DNA from: Entophlyctis helioformis
Taxonomy: Eukaryota > Chytridiomycota > Chytridiomycetes > Chytridiales > Chytriomycetaceae
Assembly (NCBI GenBank): GCA_025526915.1
Contig: JAHLKH010000106.1
Span: forward strand, 1 to 64,000
Direction: 5' to 3'
Length of the DNA: 64,000 nucleotides
The notes under the pieces were generated by a model. That model searched no databases. It was not told the origin of the DNA and was given only the letters and a program-made list of their open reading frames with translations. Position numbers and translations under genes: made by a program. Positions 46,911-56,359 of the stretch are shown piece after piece (position 1 is the first letter of the stretch; every line of letters begins with the position of its first letter).

Positions 46911-48275
46911 TTACATGGCCTTGAAGGAGCCAAACTTGCGCGCAATGACGAGCGCCATGATGAGCCGGTAGTTGCGCACGTAAAACTCTTGCGGGGTCGC
47001 CTTCATGCCAAACTCGCAGACCATCCTGGAAGAAATGCGCGCGTCAGTCGTTGCATGTGTGCAATCCAACCACCACATCCTCCAGCAGCAACGGCAAGGG
47101 TAACGCACGTGGTCTTGATTTTGTCGCGAGCGAGATAGTACACGGGTGCAAACACAACGCAGCAGCAGGTGATCACGCACAGAGCCTGCATCCACGGGTT
47201 GCGTGCCATGCGCGACACGTCGTGGCTTGCATATGCCGACACCTTGCTTCCTGGATACTGAGTGCTAACAGTGATGGTAGCGCGGTAGCCAGCAGCACGC
47301 ACACAGGACTTGATGGCCTTTTTGAGATTGTAGACATCCCACGCGATCACCTTTTCAAGGTTGATCCTGCGGCAAGGCGACACCGAGCAACAAGTAGCAG
47401 ATCAGCACGCCTGGTTGTGTACGCCCCTCATCTGCAACATCAATGACGCGACTGGGATGCAGACACTCACTCTTTGAGCTTGTTAGTTGACAGCGCATAC
47501 GTTTCGAGCGCCTCACGGATCGTCATGGGCTTGTCGCCAGCACCCGACGGCACGCAGACGATGCGCGTCCACGTATCTTGGACGTACTCGGTCACGTCCA
47601 GCTCAAACCGAAAGTCGGTCACAGTCCTGGTCTCGGTGCGTGTGCCATTGCTCGAGTGGACAGTGCGCCGCTCAACATGCGTGCCGGTGACCTTGATGAA
47701 AAACAACGGCTTGGACGCATACGTCACAAAGTACTTCCACAGCTCATCGACCTTTCCGTGCAATGTCTGTCAGTCTGGCGATTACCTGCCCACTTGCTTT
47801 TGCCACACCCCACATCCCACACTCTACACCCTACACTCACATCATCGTCAAGGACCATATCCCACGACTCGACATTGTTGTGCATGGCCGAGCGCTGCAC
47901 TTTGACGGTTGAAGGGCCGCTGATGGGCACAACCTGGTGACGGTACAGGATCGTGTTTTCGGGGAGAGTACCAAAGTAGGTGCCGGCGACATGGGTCTCG
48001 TTGGCAGCATCGTCGGTCTCGGGATCCGCCCTGTCTGCGGAACCACCAGCATCGTGCACTGCTGCTTCGTACGAAGGCGGCGACGCCACCGACGCATCGA
48101 CTGGGCTGTGGCTGTGCACCGCCTGCTGCTGTGGCTGCTGAGGCTGCAGCATCTGCTGCTGAGCAGCAAGTTGCTGCTGCACAAAGGCGAGCTGGGCAAG
48201 GGACTCGGGAGAGTATGCTGGCTTGGGTGCCTCGACCTGCACACCCTGCTGCTCCTGCTTTTTCTGCTGATCCAT
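46911..48275 (-). CDS. Conserved fungal membrane protein of unknown function
   Basis: Exons 47841-48275, 47471-47766, 47109-47366 and 46911-47025, 367 aa, phases closed. The N-terminal 145 residues are Gln-rich and include PPSYEAAV, a PPxY-type motif that WW-domain ubiquitin ligases can bind. A conserved core follows (TYFGTLPENTILYRHQVVPISGPSTV, then GTRTETRTVTDFRFELDVTEYV, a Thr/Arg-rich strand pair). One hydrophobic segment lies near residues 295-315 (ALCVITCCCVVFAPVYYLA). I recall similar uncharacterised fungal proteins with the TRTET...TDFxF pattern but know no function. It converges with the ABC remnant. A peripheral or single-span membrane location is inferred. Confidence 0.75.
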
Positions 48276-48425
48276 CGTCGTTTGGCGTTGGACAAAGCAC
48301 AGCTTGCATTGCCACATGATCTCATAATTCGTAACAATTGCGATCCAAATGTTTCTCGAGCTGTACCAGAATTGTCAATAACCAACAGCACAGGCTAAAG
48401 TTTTCTCTGCCCAGCGATCTGCATC

Positions 48426-48848
48426 ATGTCTTACATGTCTGTCTGCCTGTGCACCGATTGCATCTCACATTGCATCGCCGCCGCTGCAGTCGTCGATACG
48501 ACGTTTGCCTTGCTGTCGGCCCTCATCTTTGTCACTCTTCCATGGGAGAGCACCGTCGATGCCTGTGCCCGCCGCAACGGCAGATGGGAGAGACAGGACC
48601 GCCGCGACTGCGAGGAGGCTCGCGCGACTGCGTTCAACTTCTTGCTCTTCTTCTCCATCTTCCGCTTCGCCGTGCAGTGCGTGTGCGTCTACTATGTCGA
48701 CCAGTACGCCAGAAAGATTCACGCTCAGCTTGCCCTTGATGACGCCGAGATGGGGACTGCTCCTTCAGATGACCTTGCCAAGTCTGCTGCTCCTGCCTCA
48801 CTTGATGCCCCTGCCGCTCCTCAGCCAACCACCACCACAGCTCCTTGA
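48426..48848 (+). CDS. Small membrane protein, unassigned
   Basis: Single exon, 140 aa. Hydrophobic segments at about residues 12-38 (AAAAVVDTTFALLSALIFV) and 68-88 (FNLLFFSIFRFAVQCVCVYYV) flank a charged loop (RRNGRWERQDRRDCEEAR). The tail is Ala/Pro/Thr-rich. It is divergent from the preceding gene with about 150 bp between starts. I do not recognise the family. Confidence 0.65.
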   Translation: MSYMSVCLCTDCISHCIAAAAVVDTTFALLSALIFVTLPWESTVDACARRNGRWERQDRRDCEEARATAFNFLLFFSIFRFAVQCVCVYYVDQYARKIHAQLALDDAEMGTAPSDDLAKSAAPASLDAPAAPQPTTTTAP

Positions 48849-49730
48849 TGCAGCAATGAAGCACACTGGCACTGCAGAAGCCGTGATGGCTTGCCTCGCA
48901 TTCTTCTGAAAGGCGATCGACATGGATTGACTATCAACGCTCGCATTGCCAAGGCGTCTGCAGACTCTGGCCTCTTCCTGTCCATCCTGCCACTCATGAA
49001 TCTGCTGTTTGCCATTCTTGGCCGATCCACGACTGGATGGAATGACGTCCCCTTGCACCTGCTGGGCAGAGCCAAGACTGCCGATGCTAGTGGCAACCCA
49101 GTCGCAGCAGCAGAAGCCCGTCCACTTTGTCACAATCTCTCGGGCGGCCTGCTCTCCTCTCGGTCTTGCAAGGCGTCGTTTGACAAGGATCTGCTGTGGC
49201 AATATTGAGGACGATATCGAGGACAGCGCTGCACCGGTTGCAATGCCGCATTCGCAGCCACCATTGCACGGCCGAGACGCTAAGCTTGGAGATGGCACCG
49301 AGTCTGCAGCTGCCCGTCTTGGTTGTGGCAACGGTGTCAAGGAGGAGCTGGCCACAGTGGCTTGCAAGATGTGTCCTGGCTGTGAGCGAGCGCGACTCTC
49401 GGCATCTGCCAAGCCACACTGCGTGCTGCCTGCCTGCCTGCGGGTCGAGCCAGCATGCCAGCCAGTCTCTGGTCTGCCGACCTGCTGACCTGCCCACCTG
49501 CACGACTGGCAGCTGCGTATCAGCTCGACACGGCATGCGAGCCTGGTCGGCTGACTGCTGTCCCTGCGATGGTCCCTGTGCTGCACGTGCCCAAGAGGTG
49601 GCGTCCTGGCGTCATTGTCGCATCGGACGTGCACTCGCACTCCCACGCATGCCGGACATGTGATGCCAAGAAGCTTCACACTGCGCCAGCATAAAGTACG
49701 GGGCCGAGGGACTGCGGCGAGCTGCCCAGC
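48849..49730. other. Intergenic before ceramidase
   Basis: 882 bp. Long open frames exist on both strands but are compositionally noncoding and match nothing I know. A CATAAAG TATA-like element sits about 40 bp before the ceramidase ATG. Confidence 0.5.
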
Positions 49731-50097
49731 ATGTTCAACCTCCAACGCACTCTGTCATCTCCAAACCACTCGCATTTCTGGGGGCCGCCGTCGTCGTCGG
49801 TCAACTGGTGCGAGACCGACTACAATGTGCGTTGTGCTGGTTGTGGATGCTGTGCACTGTCTGTCTTGAATGCCTGTGTTGGCGAGTGATCGAGTGATCG
49901 CCTGGGCTGCAAGCAACTGACGGTCGGCGGGTCTGCAGGTAACGTCGTATGTGGCCGAGTACTTTAATACCGTGTCGTCGCTTGCCATGGCTGCTGTGGG
50001 TCTGCTCGGCGTGCTGCTGCATCCATGGGCCGAGCGTCGCTTCCACGTCGCCTTTCTCACAACCGTTGCTGGTGAGTGCACTGCTGCGACTTGCGTC

Positions 50098-50132
<35 letters not shown>

Positions 50133-51205
50133 GTCTGCAGTCTCTCCACATGGACGCATGCTCACTCGCTCTCACACATACTCGCTCGCTGCTCGATGCG
50201 ATGCTGGATCGGATCGCCAACCAACCAGTCGGGCTGGGATCCGTTGCATTCCACGGCACGCTCCACAAGTTTGCGCAGGCTCTCGACGAGGTGCCGATGC
50301 TGTACTCGTCGCTCACGTTTGTGTACATTGGCGTGTGCCAGCGCTACCGTCTCTTGCCATCGCGTCGTCGGCTGTTTGCGACCGTCCTCTGTCTGCACGC
50401 CATCGTGACCACGCTGCTGGTGACACTGTCGCACGGCCCGCTCCAGTTTGCGCTGTTCCACACGAGCTTCGGCACGGCGCATGTGTATGCACTGTACCAC
50501 GCCGTGCAAGTGTACCGATCTCGCCGTGCTCGTCTGATGGCGGCGCAGCACTCACTCACAAGCACGCAATCCAGCAACGGTCACATCCAACAGCAGCAGC
50601 AACAAGCACCAAGAGATGCGATCCTGTGGACGTTTGAACGCGGCGCTGCGCTGTACGGATCAGCCATGGTGTGCTGGATCGTGGACATGACGCTCTGCGA
50701 GTACGTCAATCCTGGCTACGAATCCACAGCTGTCCTGCCGATCAACCCACAGCTGCATGCATGGTGGCACGTGCTGGTGTCGCTTGGACTGTACAACATG
50801 GCGCTGCTCACTCTGGCGGCGCGTGTGGAGACTCGGTCGCTTCGCAAGGCACAGCGCCGTGCACGCAAGCAGGCAGCCGCACAGGCAGCCGCTGAGCAGG
50901 CATCGTTCGAGACTGGATCACCTGGCAGCAGTGTCGCGTCGCAGTCTGGATCGGACGGCAGTCCGTTGTCTGACGCTCGCTTCGGCTTTGTCAGGGATGG
51001 CGGCGTTGCAGGCATGGACGAGATCGGGCTTGCATTCTGGGGTGGATTGGTGCCGTATGTTGTTGTTCTGCATAATGGCGCTACTGGGCGTTCGTCGTCG
51101 TCTGCTACTGCTGGTTATTCTGGGAACCGGTCTGACAGCACTACCAGCTCTGATCGCCAACAGCTGCTCAAGTCGAGCAGTGCATACCCCTCGTATCTGC
51201 AGTAA
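49731..51205 (+). CDS. Alkaline ceramidase
   Basis: Hydrolyses ceramide in ER/Golgi membranes. Exons 49731-49826, 49939-50071 and 50229-51205, 401 aa, phases closed. The N terminus has the family signature FWGPPSSSVNWCETDYNVTSYVAEYFNTVSSLAM. The zinc-site residues are present: SVAFHGTL (Ser and His), LDEVPML (Asp) and HAWWH (HxxxH). About seven membrane spans are visible. A Gln-rich loop of about 25 residues and a long Ala/Arg/Ser-rich cytoplasmic tail (about 130 residues) are extra compared with yeast Ypc1/Ydc1. Intron 1 holds the usual short GT-AG signals; intron 2 contains a (GT)n tract. Confidence 0.93.
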
Positions 51206-51374
51206 AGGCGTCTCTTCAATCTGTTTCAATCTGTCCATGCAGTGCACTGGCATCATTCAACACACGCTTGGGCAGACAGGACAGGACAGCAAGGCAACTG
51301 CCAACGTCTGCTGTAAGCCAGTCCATGTGAGTATGGAACGGTGTTTAATGGACAAGCAGATGGAAGGCGTGCGG

Positions 51375-51869
51375 TCAGAGACCCAATGCCGACGGCCGCT
51401 GTTTGTGGTAGTCCATCTTCTCGACCTTGACCTCGCCATCGACCAGCTTGTAGACGTACAGCACGATCGACGTGCCCTGGATGTCCATGAGCACAAAGCT
51501 CGGCGTTGTCTCGACAAAGGCAGACAGTGGGACGGCTGGCTTTGGCGGCGACGCGTTCTGCGGCGTGGGCGAGCTCGCTGCCGATCCAGCCGGTTGCGCG
51601 TCGTGTGCAGCCGTATCGTTGTCGGGGACGGCATCGTGCGACGGGGATGCCGATGCCGATGCAGCAGGTGTTGCAGCACTGGCAGATGCAGCATGGGCAG
51701 CATTGAAGGCGTCAACGACGGCGGCAGGCGGGGGCTGCACAAGCGAAAAGGCGCCCGTGGCCGAGCCGGGGTTGACAAAGAAGCGGCCCTCGTGCTCAAA
51801 GGCCTCAAAGACGTGCGTGTGGCCCGAGATCAGGATGTCAACGTCCAGCTGGCGGGCGGCCACTTTCAT
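51375..51869 (-). pseudogene. VPS29: VPS29 (retromer), C-terminal half only
   Basis: From the ATG at 51869 the protein reads MKVAARQLDVDILISGHTHVFEAF...GRFFVNPGSATGA, a low-complexity insertion of about 80 residues, then PSFVLMDIQGTSIVLYVYKLVDGEVKVEKMDYHK. This is the second half of VPS29, the metallophosphoesterase-fold retromer subunit. The first half (strands with the GDxH and GNxD motifs) is missing. On the minus strand upstream there is only PUS3 and no splice acceptor worth using. The gene therefore appears decapitated at the PUS3 start. A functional VPS29 is presumably elsewhere, or the locus is misassembled. Confidence 0.7.
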
Positions 51870-53479
51870 GTTGAATGCAAAACGGCTTGCACGCCTCGCC
51901 CAAAAGATGGACTACGAAGGATGGAGCCGACAGCAGCTAGTTGACCGCCTGCGTGTGCTGGAGGGTGCGGCGGGGTGCACAGGCTGCGGCACCGACTGCG
52001 GCACCGGCTGCGGCACCTGTCGATGCTGGAAGGAAGGACAAGGCCGGCAAGCATGACAAGCGGAAGAGGCTGGACGAGCAGCGGCCGTTCGACTTTTCCA
52101 AGCACCGGGCACGGCACATTGCGCTCAAGGTGGCCTACATCGGCGACGCTTACCACGGCTTCTCGTCTGCCAGCAGCCTGGCGTCTACGACGGGCACGGC
52201 TGAAGGAGCAGCAGCGACGGCCAACGTCGACGACGCCATCCCGACCGTCGAGGCGGCTCTCTTCCGTGCGCTGCTGACCGCCAAGCTCGTGCCGTCGATT
52301 GCGGACATTGGATGGTCGCGCTGTGGCCGCACGGACCGCGGCGTCTCTGCATTCGGCCAGGTCGTTTCGCTGTGGATCCGCACATCCCGCCCATCAGACG
52401 CCTCGACGCTCTCGTGGCCGGAAGTCGCTGCTCTCTCCTCGTCCGACCGGTCGCGAACGCACTCGTCGTCAGATCGTCCTGTCAGCGCGACGACAACTGC
52501 CACTGCAGCTGCGGTGATTGCGAGCACTACGACGGCGGCTGGCGACGGCAGCTCTCCAGAGCTGCAGTATCTGACGACCCTTAACCGGCTGCTGCCCTCT
52601 GATATCCGCGTGCTGGCGTGGTCGCCTGTCGATGCCGCGTTTGATGCGCGCTTCACTTGCACGTCGCGACGGTACAACTACTTTTTCGATGGCGAGGGGC
52701 TGGATATCGCGGCGATGCAGGAGGCTGCACAGCTGTTTGTCGGCACACACGATTGCCGGCATGTGTGCAAGATCGATGCGTCCAAGGTGGACAGGGACCG
52801 GTTCTTTGAGCGCACCGTGTCCGAGTGCCGCATTGTGCCGTCTGCCGAGATCCGGGGCGATGTTGTGGGGAAAGCGGGCGGGGGCACCGATGCGCTGAGT
52901 CGCATGAATGTGCTCGTGGTTGAAGGCCGAGCGTTTCTGTGGCACCAGGTGCGCAACATGATGGCCCTGCTGACCATGGTCGGCCGACGCCAGGAACAGC
53001 CATCCATCATCTCGCAGATGCTGGACATGAGCGTGCACCCACCCAATGCCGGACGGCCCCTCTATGACATGGCACCGGACGGCCCGCTCGTGCTTGTCGA
53101 CTGTCTTTTCCCGCCCTCCACGCTTCACTGGCTGGTGCGTGATGATGCGGCTCCCAACACCACGCTTCCAGGCGTGCCCAACGACACCCGCGTCGCAGCA
53201 CATGTCCTTGACTTGTGGCGTGTCTCTGCGACCCGCACGCTGCAACTGGAGACCCTCCTGTCGGCCTTTGTGCGTCTTGGTGCACACCCGCCGCCGCCTC
53301 TCCCACTCTCTGCCGACTCCAAGAAACATGTGCCGCTGCTCACCCGTGCAAGAGCCGACTCCGTCGAGACTGTCGCCCGCAAGGCAGCCGCGACGAAGCG
53401 TGGCCAGAAGCGTGCTCGTGGATCCGCTGCATCGCCCCTTGGTGACGACAAGAAGAGCCGCATGGACAGTGATGAATGA
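51868..53479 (+). CDS. tRNA pseudouridine synthase PUS3/DEG1, apparent 1-nt frameshift
   Basis: Modifies U38/U39 in the tRNA anticodon arm. The conserved N-terminal helix (MDYEGWSRQQLVDRLRVLEG, starts at 51868 or 51907) is in one frame. From about 51975 the protein continues one base over (FDFSKHRARHIALKVAYIGDAYHGF...), with no usable ATG in that frame, so a single extra base in the G-rich tract near 51965-51975 is likely. The catalytic motif SRCGRTDRGVSAFGQVVSL holds the Asp. The later motifs RRYNYFF, FVGTHDCRHVCKID and FLWHQVRNMMALL fit the PUS3 branch of TruA enzymes. A Ser/Thr/Ala insertion lies mid-protein, and the C terminus is basic. Length is about 535 aa. Confidence 0.85.
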
Positions 53480-53746
53480 AGTGTATGCCCAGTAGTCAGG
53501 GTCTGCCGCTCTTTGCATTCTGAAGGCATGATGTCATTCAAGGCCGTTGAACGGACGGCGCATCGGGCCGAGTGCGCGTTTGTGTGCCTGTGGGTGCCAC
53601 CGCGCACACATGTGCACCAGGACGCCACAGGACGAGCCTGAAACATTGCAGCGTTCACTTAAAAGGGTCGGGATGCCCACACTCAAGTGCAGCCAAGACC
53701 ACTCCTTCTACATACACACACCCCGCACCCGTATATACTACATAAC

Positions 53747-54175
53747 ATGATTTCCATCCGCCGCACGTCCGTTGTCCTTGCCGCTGCTGCTCTGTTGAGC
53801 ACGCAGGCAGTCCTTGCCCAGAAGCTGCACGGCGCCAGCCAGCTCGTTGTCGTCGTTGCTGGACCCACCAAGACGCTTGCCACCATCGAGCCCACCACCT
53901 TTGCCGACCCTTCGGACGCATCCGAGTCTCCTTCTGCCACTCTGGCTCCCATTGCCCAGTCGACCGTTGCTCCTGCTGCTTCCGCCTCGCCGGCCGTTGC
54001 TCCTGCGCCGGTTGCCAGTGCCACCGCTCCAGCTGTCTACGCCGAAGCGACCGCCGCACCTGTGCCCGAGGGCAGCAAGCCGCCTGGCGACGTGAGCGCC
54101 GGCAAGGCGAGAGCCACCGTCAGCTACTCGCTGTATGCGATCCTTGGTGTCGCCATCGTGCTTACAACGTTCTGA
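53747..54175 (+). CDS. Secreted Ala/Pro-rich GPI-type protein, paralog A
   Basis: 142 aa, single exon. The signal peptide ends near QAVLAQ. It is followed by KLHGASQLVVVVAG, a Ser/Thr/Ala/Pro-rich region without Cys, and a C-terminal hydrophobic tail (YSLYAILGVAIVLTTF) as for GPI attachment. The AATAAA overlaps the stop (TGAATAAA, 54173-54180). The N terminus matches the protein at 55706 (AQKxH..xQLVVV). It is probably an O-glycosylated wall protein; no domain was recognised. Confidence 0.75.
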   Translation: MISIRRTSVVLAAAALLSTQAVLAQKLHGASQLVVVVAGPTKTLATIEPTTFADPSDASESPSATLAPIAQSTVAPAASASPAVAPAPVASATAPAVYAEATAAPVPEGSKPPGDVSAGKARATVSYSLYAILGVAIVLTTF

Positions 54176-54370
54176 ATAAACGACCGCCTCCCCTTTTACA
54201 GCATTTTGGCTTGCCAGTCGTCGGCACGATGGTTGCCGTTGTGGACGGGACACCAAACTTGGACACAATGGGCTGCCGTTTGACCGACAACATCCACGCC
54301 ACCTCAATCACCCATTTCGACGCGTCACAATGAACCATTTTAAGACGCATTGTTGTGCACACTGGCAGGC

Positions 54371-54378
54371 TATAAAAG
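54371..54378 (+). promoter_or_regulatory. TATA box, Gly-rich gene
   Basis: TATAAAAG 54 bp before the ATG at 54425. The clear TATA suggests strong or stage-specific expression. Confidence 0.6.
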
Positions 54379-54424
54379 CCACGTCCATCCCCCCTCACAC
54401 TCCACAGCAACAACAACAACAACG

Positions 54425-55393
54425 ATGCGCATAACACTCCTCTCTCTGATTCTCGCTGGTGCTTCGACTGTCGCGGCTGCAGGCTATGGCGAGCCGTACA
54501 GCAAGCCCGATACCCCATCAAACCCTCCGACGACCGGCGGTCCTGGTGGTGACAAGTACGGCGGCGGCGGCGGCGGTGGTGGTGGTGGCGGTGGCGGCGG
54601 TGGCAAGTACGGCGGTGGTGGTGGCGGCGGTGGTGGTGGCGGTGGTGGTGGTGGTGGTGGTGGTGGCAAGTACGGCGGTGGTGGCGGCGGCGGTCCCAAG
54701 GCGACTCCCACTCCTCCCACGACCGGCGGTCCTGGTGGTCCTGGCGGTTACGATGGTGGCAAGTACGGCGGTGGTGGCGGCGGCGGTCCCAAGGCGACTC
54801 CCACTCCTCCCACGACCGGCGGTCCTGGCGGTCCTGACGCGCCAGGCGGTGACAAGTACGGCGGTGGTGGCGGCGGCGGTCCAAGTGGTCCAGTTGGTCC
54901 CGATGGCACGCCTACGCCTACTCCTCCCACGACCGGTGGTCCTGGTGGTCCTGGCGGTTACGATGGTGGCAAGTACGGCGGCGGCAGCGGTCCAAGCGGT
55001 CCAGTTGGTCCCGATGGCACGCCTACTCCTACTCCTCCCACGACCGGCGGTCCTGGTGGTCCTGGCGGTTACGATGGCGGCAAGTACGGCGGTGGTGGTG
55101 GCGGTCCAAGCGGTCCAGTTGGTCCCGATGGCACGCCCACGCCCACGCCAGGCACCGCTGGCGGCTACGGCGAAAGCAATGCGGTCGCGACAACCCCCGC
55201 GTCTCCAGGCGGCGGCTCGGGACCAAACGGCGGCGAGTGTATCGGCGGCGCGACCATGGGTGCGGACGGCTCGTACACATGCCTCACTGCGTCGACCGAG
55301 GATACCGATTACCTTGCCAACTCCGCTTGGCGCGAGAAGGGCACGATTGCGTCTGTTATGTCGGCTCTCATGGCGCTCGCTGCGTTTGGTTGA
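54425..55393 (+). CDS. Glycine-rich secreted protein with KYGGGG repeats
   Basis: 322 aa, single exon. The signal peptide MRITLLSLILAGASTVAAA is followed by KYGGGGGG blocks alternating with TPTPPTTGGPGGPGGYDGG units of about 30 residues. A C-terminal region with two Cys (ECIGGATMGADGSYTC) and a hydrophobic end (VMSALMALAAFG) suggest GPI anchoring. The repeats vary in length and would expand or contract easily. It is flanked by two related secreted-protein genes on the same strand. A wall or adhesive structural role is inferred from composition only. Confidence 0.8.
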   Translation: MRITLLSLILAGASTVAAAGYGEPYSKPDTPSNPPTTGGPGGDKYGGGGGGGGGGGGGGGKYGGGGGGGGGGGGGGGGGGGKYGGGGGGGPKATPTPPTTGGPGGPGGYDGGKYGGGGGGGPKATPTPPTTGGPGGPDAPGGDKYGGGGGGGPSGPVGPDGTPTPTPPTTGGPGGPGGYDGGKYGGGSGPSGPVGPDGTPTPTPPTTGGPGGPGGYDGGKYGGGGGGPSGPVGPDGTPTPTPGTAGGYGESNAVATTPASPGGGSGPNGGECIGGATMGADGSYTCLTASTEDTDYLANSAWREKGTIASVMSALMALAAFG

Positions 55394-55639
55394 ACAAGTC
55401 TCTTATATCTGTCCTGATGCCTTTTGCTTGAATGAATGAATGCTTGCACTAGCTATGAACGCTTTGAGAGGCACCAAGGCCACGAAAGGTTGCAAACGCG
55501 TGCTTTGCACGACGGGCACAATGAGCCCCCACCCTCTACACGTCTGCCAATCAGACGCGTGTTTCAAGTTGAGCGCGCCACTTGCACGACGTGTGCCATT
55601 GTCGTGCTCAGGGTCCCCAAGGCGTCCTGCCCATTGCGC

Positions 55640-55647
55640 TATAAAAT
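55640..55647 (+). promoter_or_regulatory. TATA box, paralog B
   Basis: TATAAAAT 66 bp before the ATG at 55706. Confidence 0.6.
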
Positions 55648-55705
55648 GGCGGCGACCCGCCCCGTTGCCCGCAGTCCCAATTCCCCACCCTCCCAGCACA
55701 TAAGC

Positions 55706-56146
55706 ATGTATTTTTCCAAGCGTAGAGCCTCGGCCGTCGTTGTCGCCGCCGTTCTGGCTGCATGCGAGGCAGTCTCGGCCCAGAAGATGCACCAGGGCAC
55801 GCAGCTCGTCGTCGTCAACCAAGGTTCAACCTGGGCCACCATGGCTGCCACCGCCTACGTCGACGGTGCGTCGGCCGCCACATCCACGTCGGCCGCTACT
55901 GCTACCGCTACCGCCGAGCCTGCCGCCCTTGCTCCGGCAGCAACCGCCACATCGCTCACGGATGGCTTCAACCTGCCCGTCAAGATTGCCATGCAGTCGG
56001 TGGCTGCAGAGGCCAGTGCCACCAGCGCGGTCGCTGATCAGTCGGGATACGCCTCCGGCGAAGTCAGCGGTGCAAGCCAGCTTGTCACGACGGCGTTCTC
56101 TGCGCTGTCTGCCGTCGGCGTCGCTCTCCTGACGAGCCTCTTGTAA
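55706..56146 (+). CDS. Secreted Ala/Thr-rich GPI-type protein, paralog B
   Basis: 146 aa, single exon. Signal peptide ending near EAVSAQ, then KMHQGTQLVVVNQGSTWATMAAT, which parallels the start of the 53747 protein. An Ala/Thr-rich middle and a hydrophobic C terminus (FSALSAVGVALLTSLL) follow. Poly(A) signal AATAAA at 56156-56161. Together with its paralog it brackets the Gly-rich gene, forming a three-gene secreted-protein cluster. No enzymatic motif is present. Confidence 0.75.
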   Translation: MYFSKRRASAVVVAAVLAACEAVSAQKMHQGTQLVVVNQGSTWATMAATAYVDGASAATSTSAATATATAEPAALAPAATATSLTDGFNLPVKIAMQSVAAEASATSAVADQSGYASGEVSGASQLVTTAFSALSAVGVALLTSLL

Positions 56147-56359
56147 AGCATCACGAATAAACCTGATCGTCGCATGTCAGCCTGCCCAGCCGTGCTTCTA
56201 ACCCGGCGTGTTGTTGCCTGTCGTGGAGCGCTGTGCCCGCAAAACTCCGACGTCATCAGTGTCGACGTGTGCATAAAATGGGAGGCCGTCCGTCTGCCCG
56301 TCTGTCTGTGCCCTGTTCCGACTCGAGAACACAGCCTTCTTGCTCATCTCGTGAATGCA

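Noticed and set aside
48798..49745. 315-residue open frame on the minus strand
   Set aside because: No recognisable domain; Cys/Arg/Ser-rich composition typical of noncoding GC-rich DNA, and it overlaps the real small membrane protein gene.
54484..54930. PolyPro/Tyr open frames antisense to the Gly-rich gene
   Set aside because: Simple reverse reading of GGT/GGC repeats; no promoter on that strand.
54540..55110. Regular Gly-rich repeats as a CRISPR-like array
   Set aside because: Repeats are in-frame codons of a secreted protein with no spacers, in a eukaryotic context.
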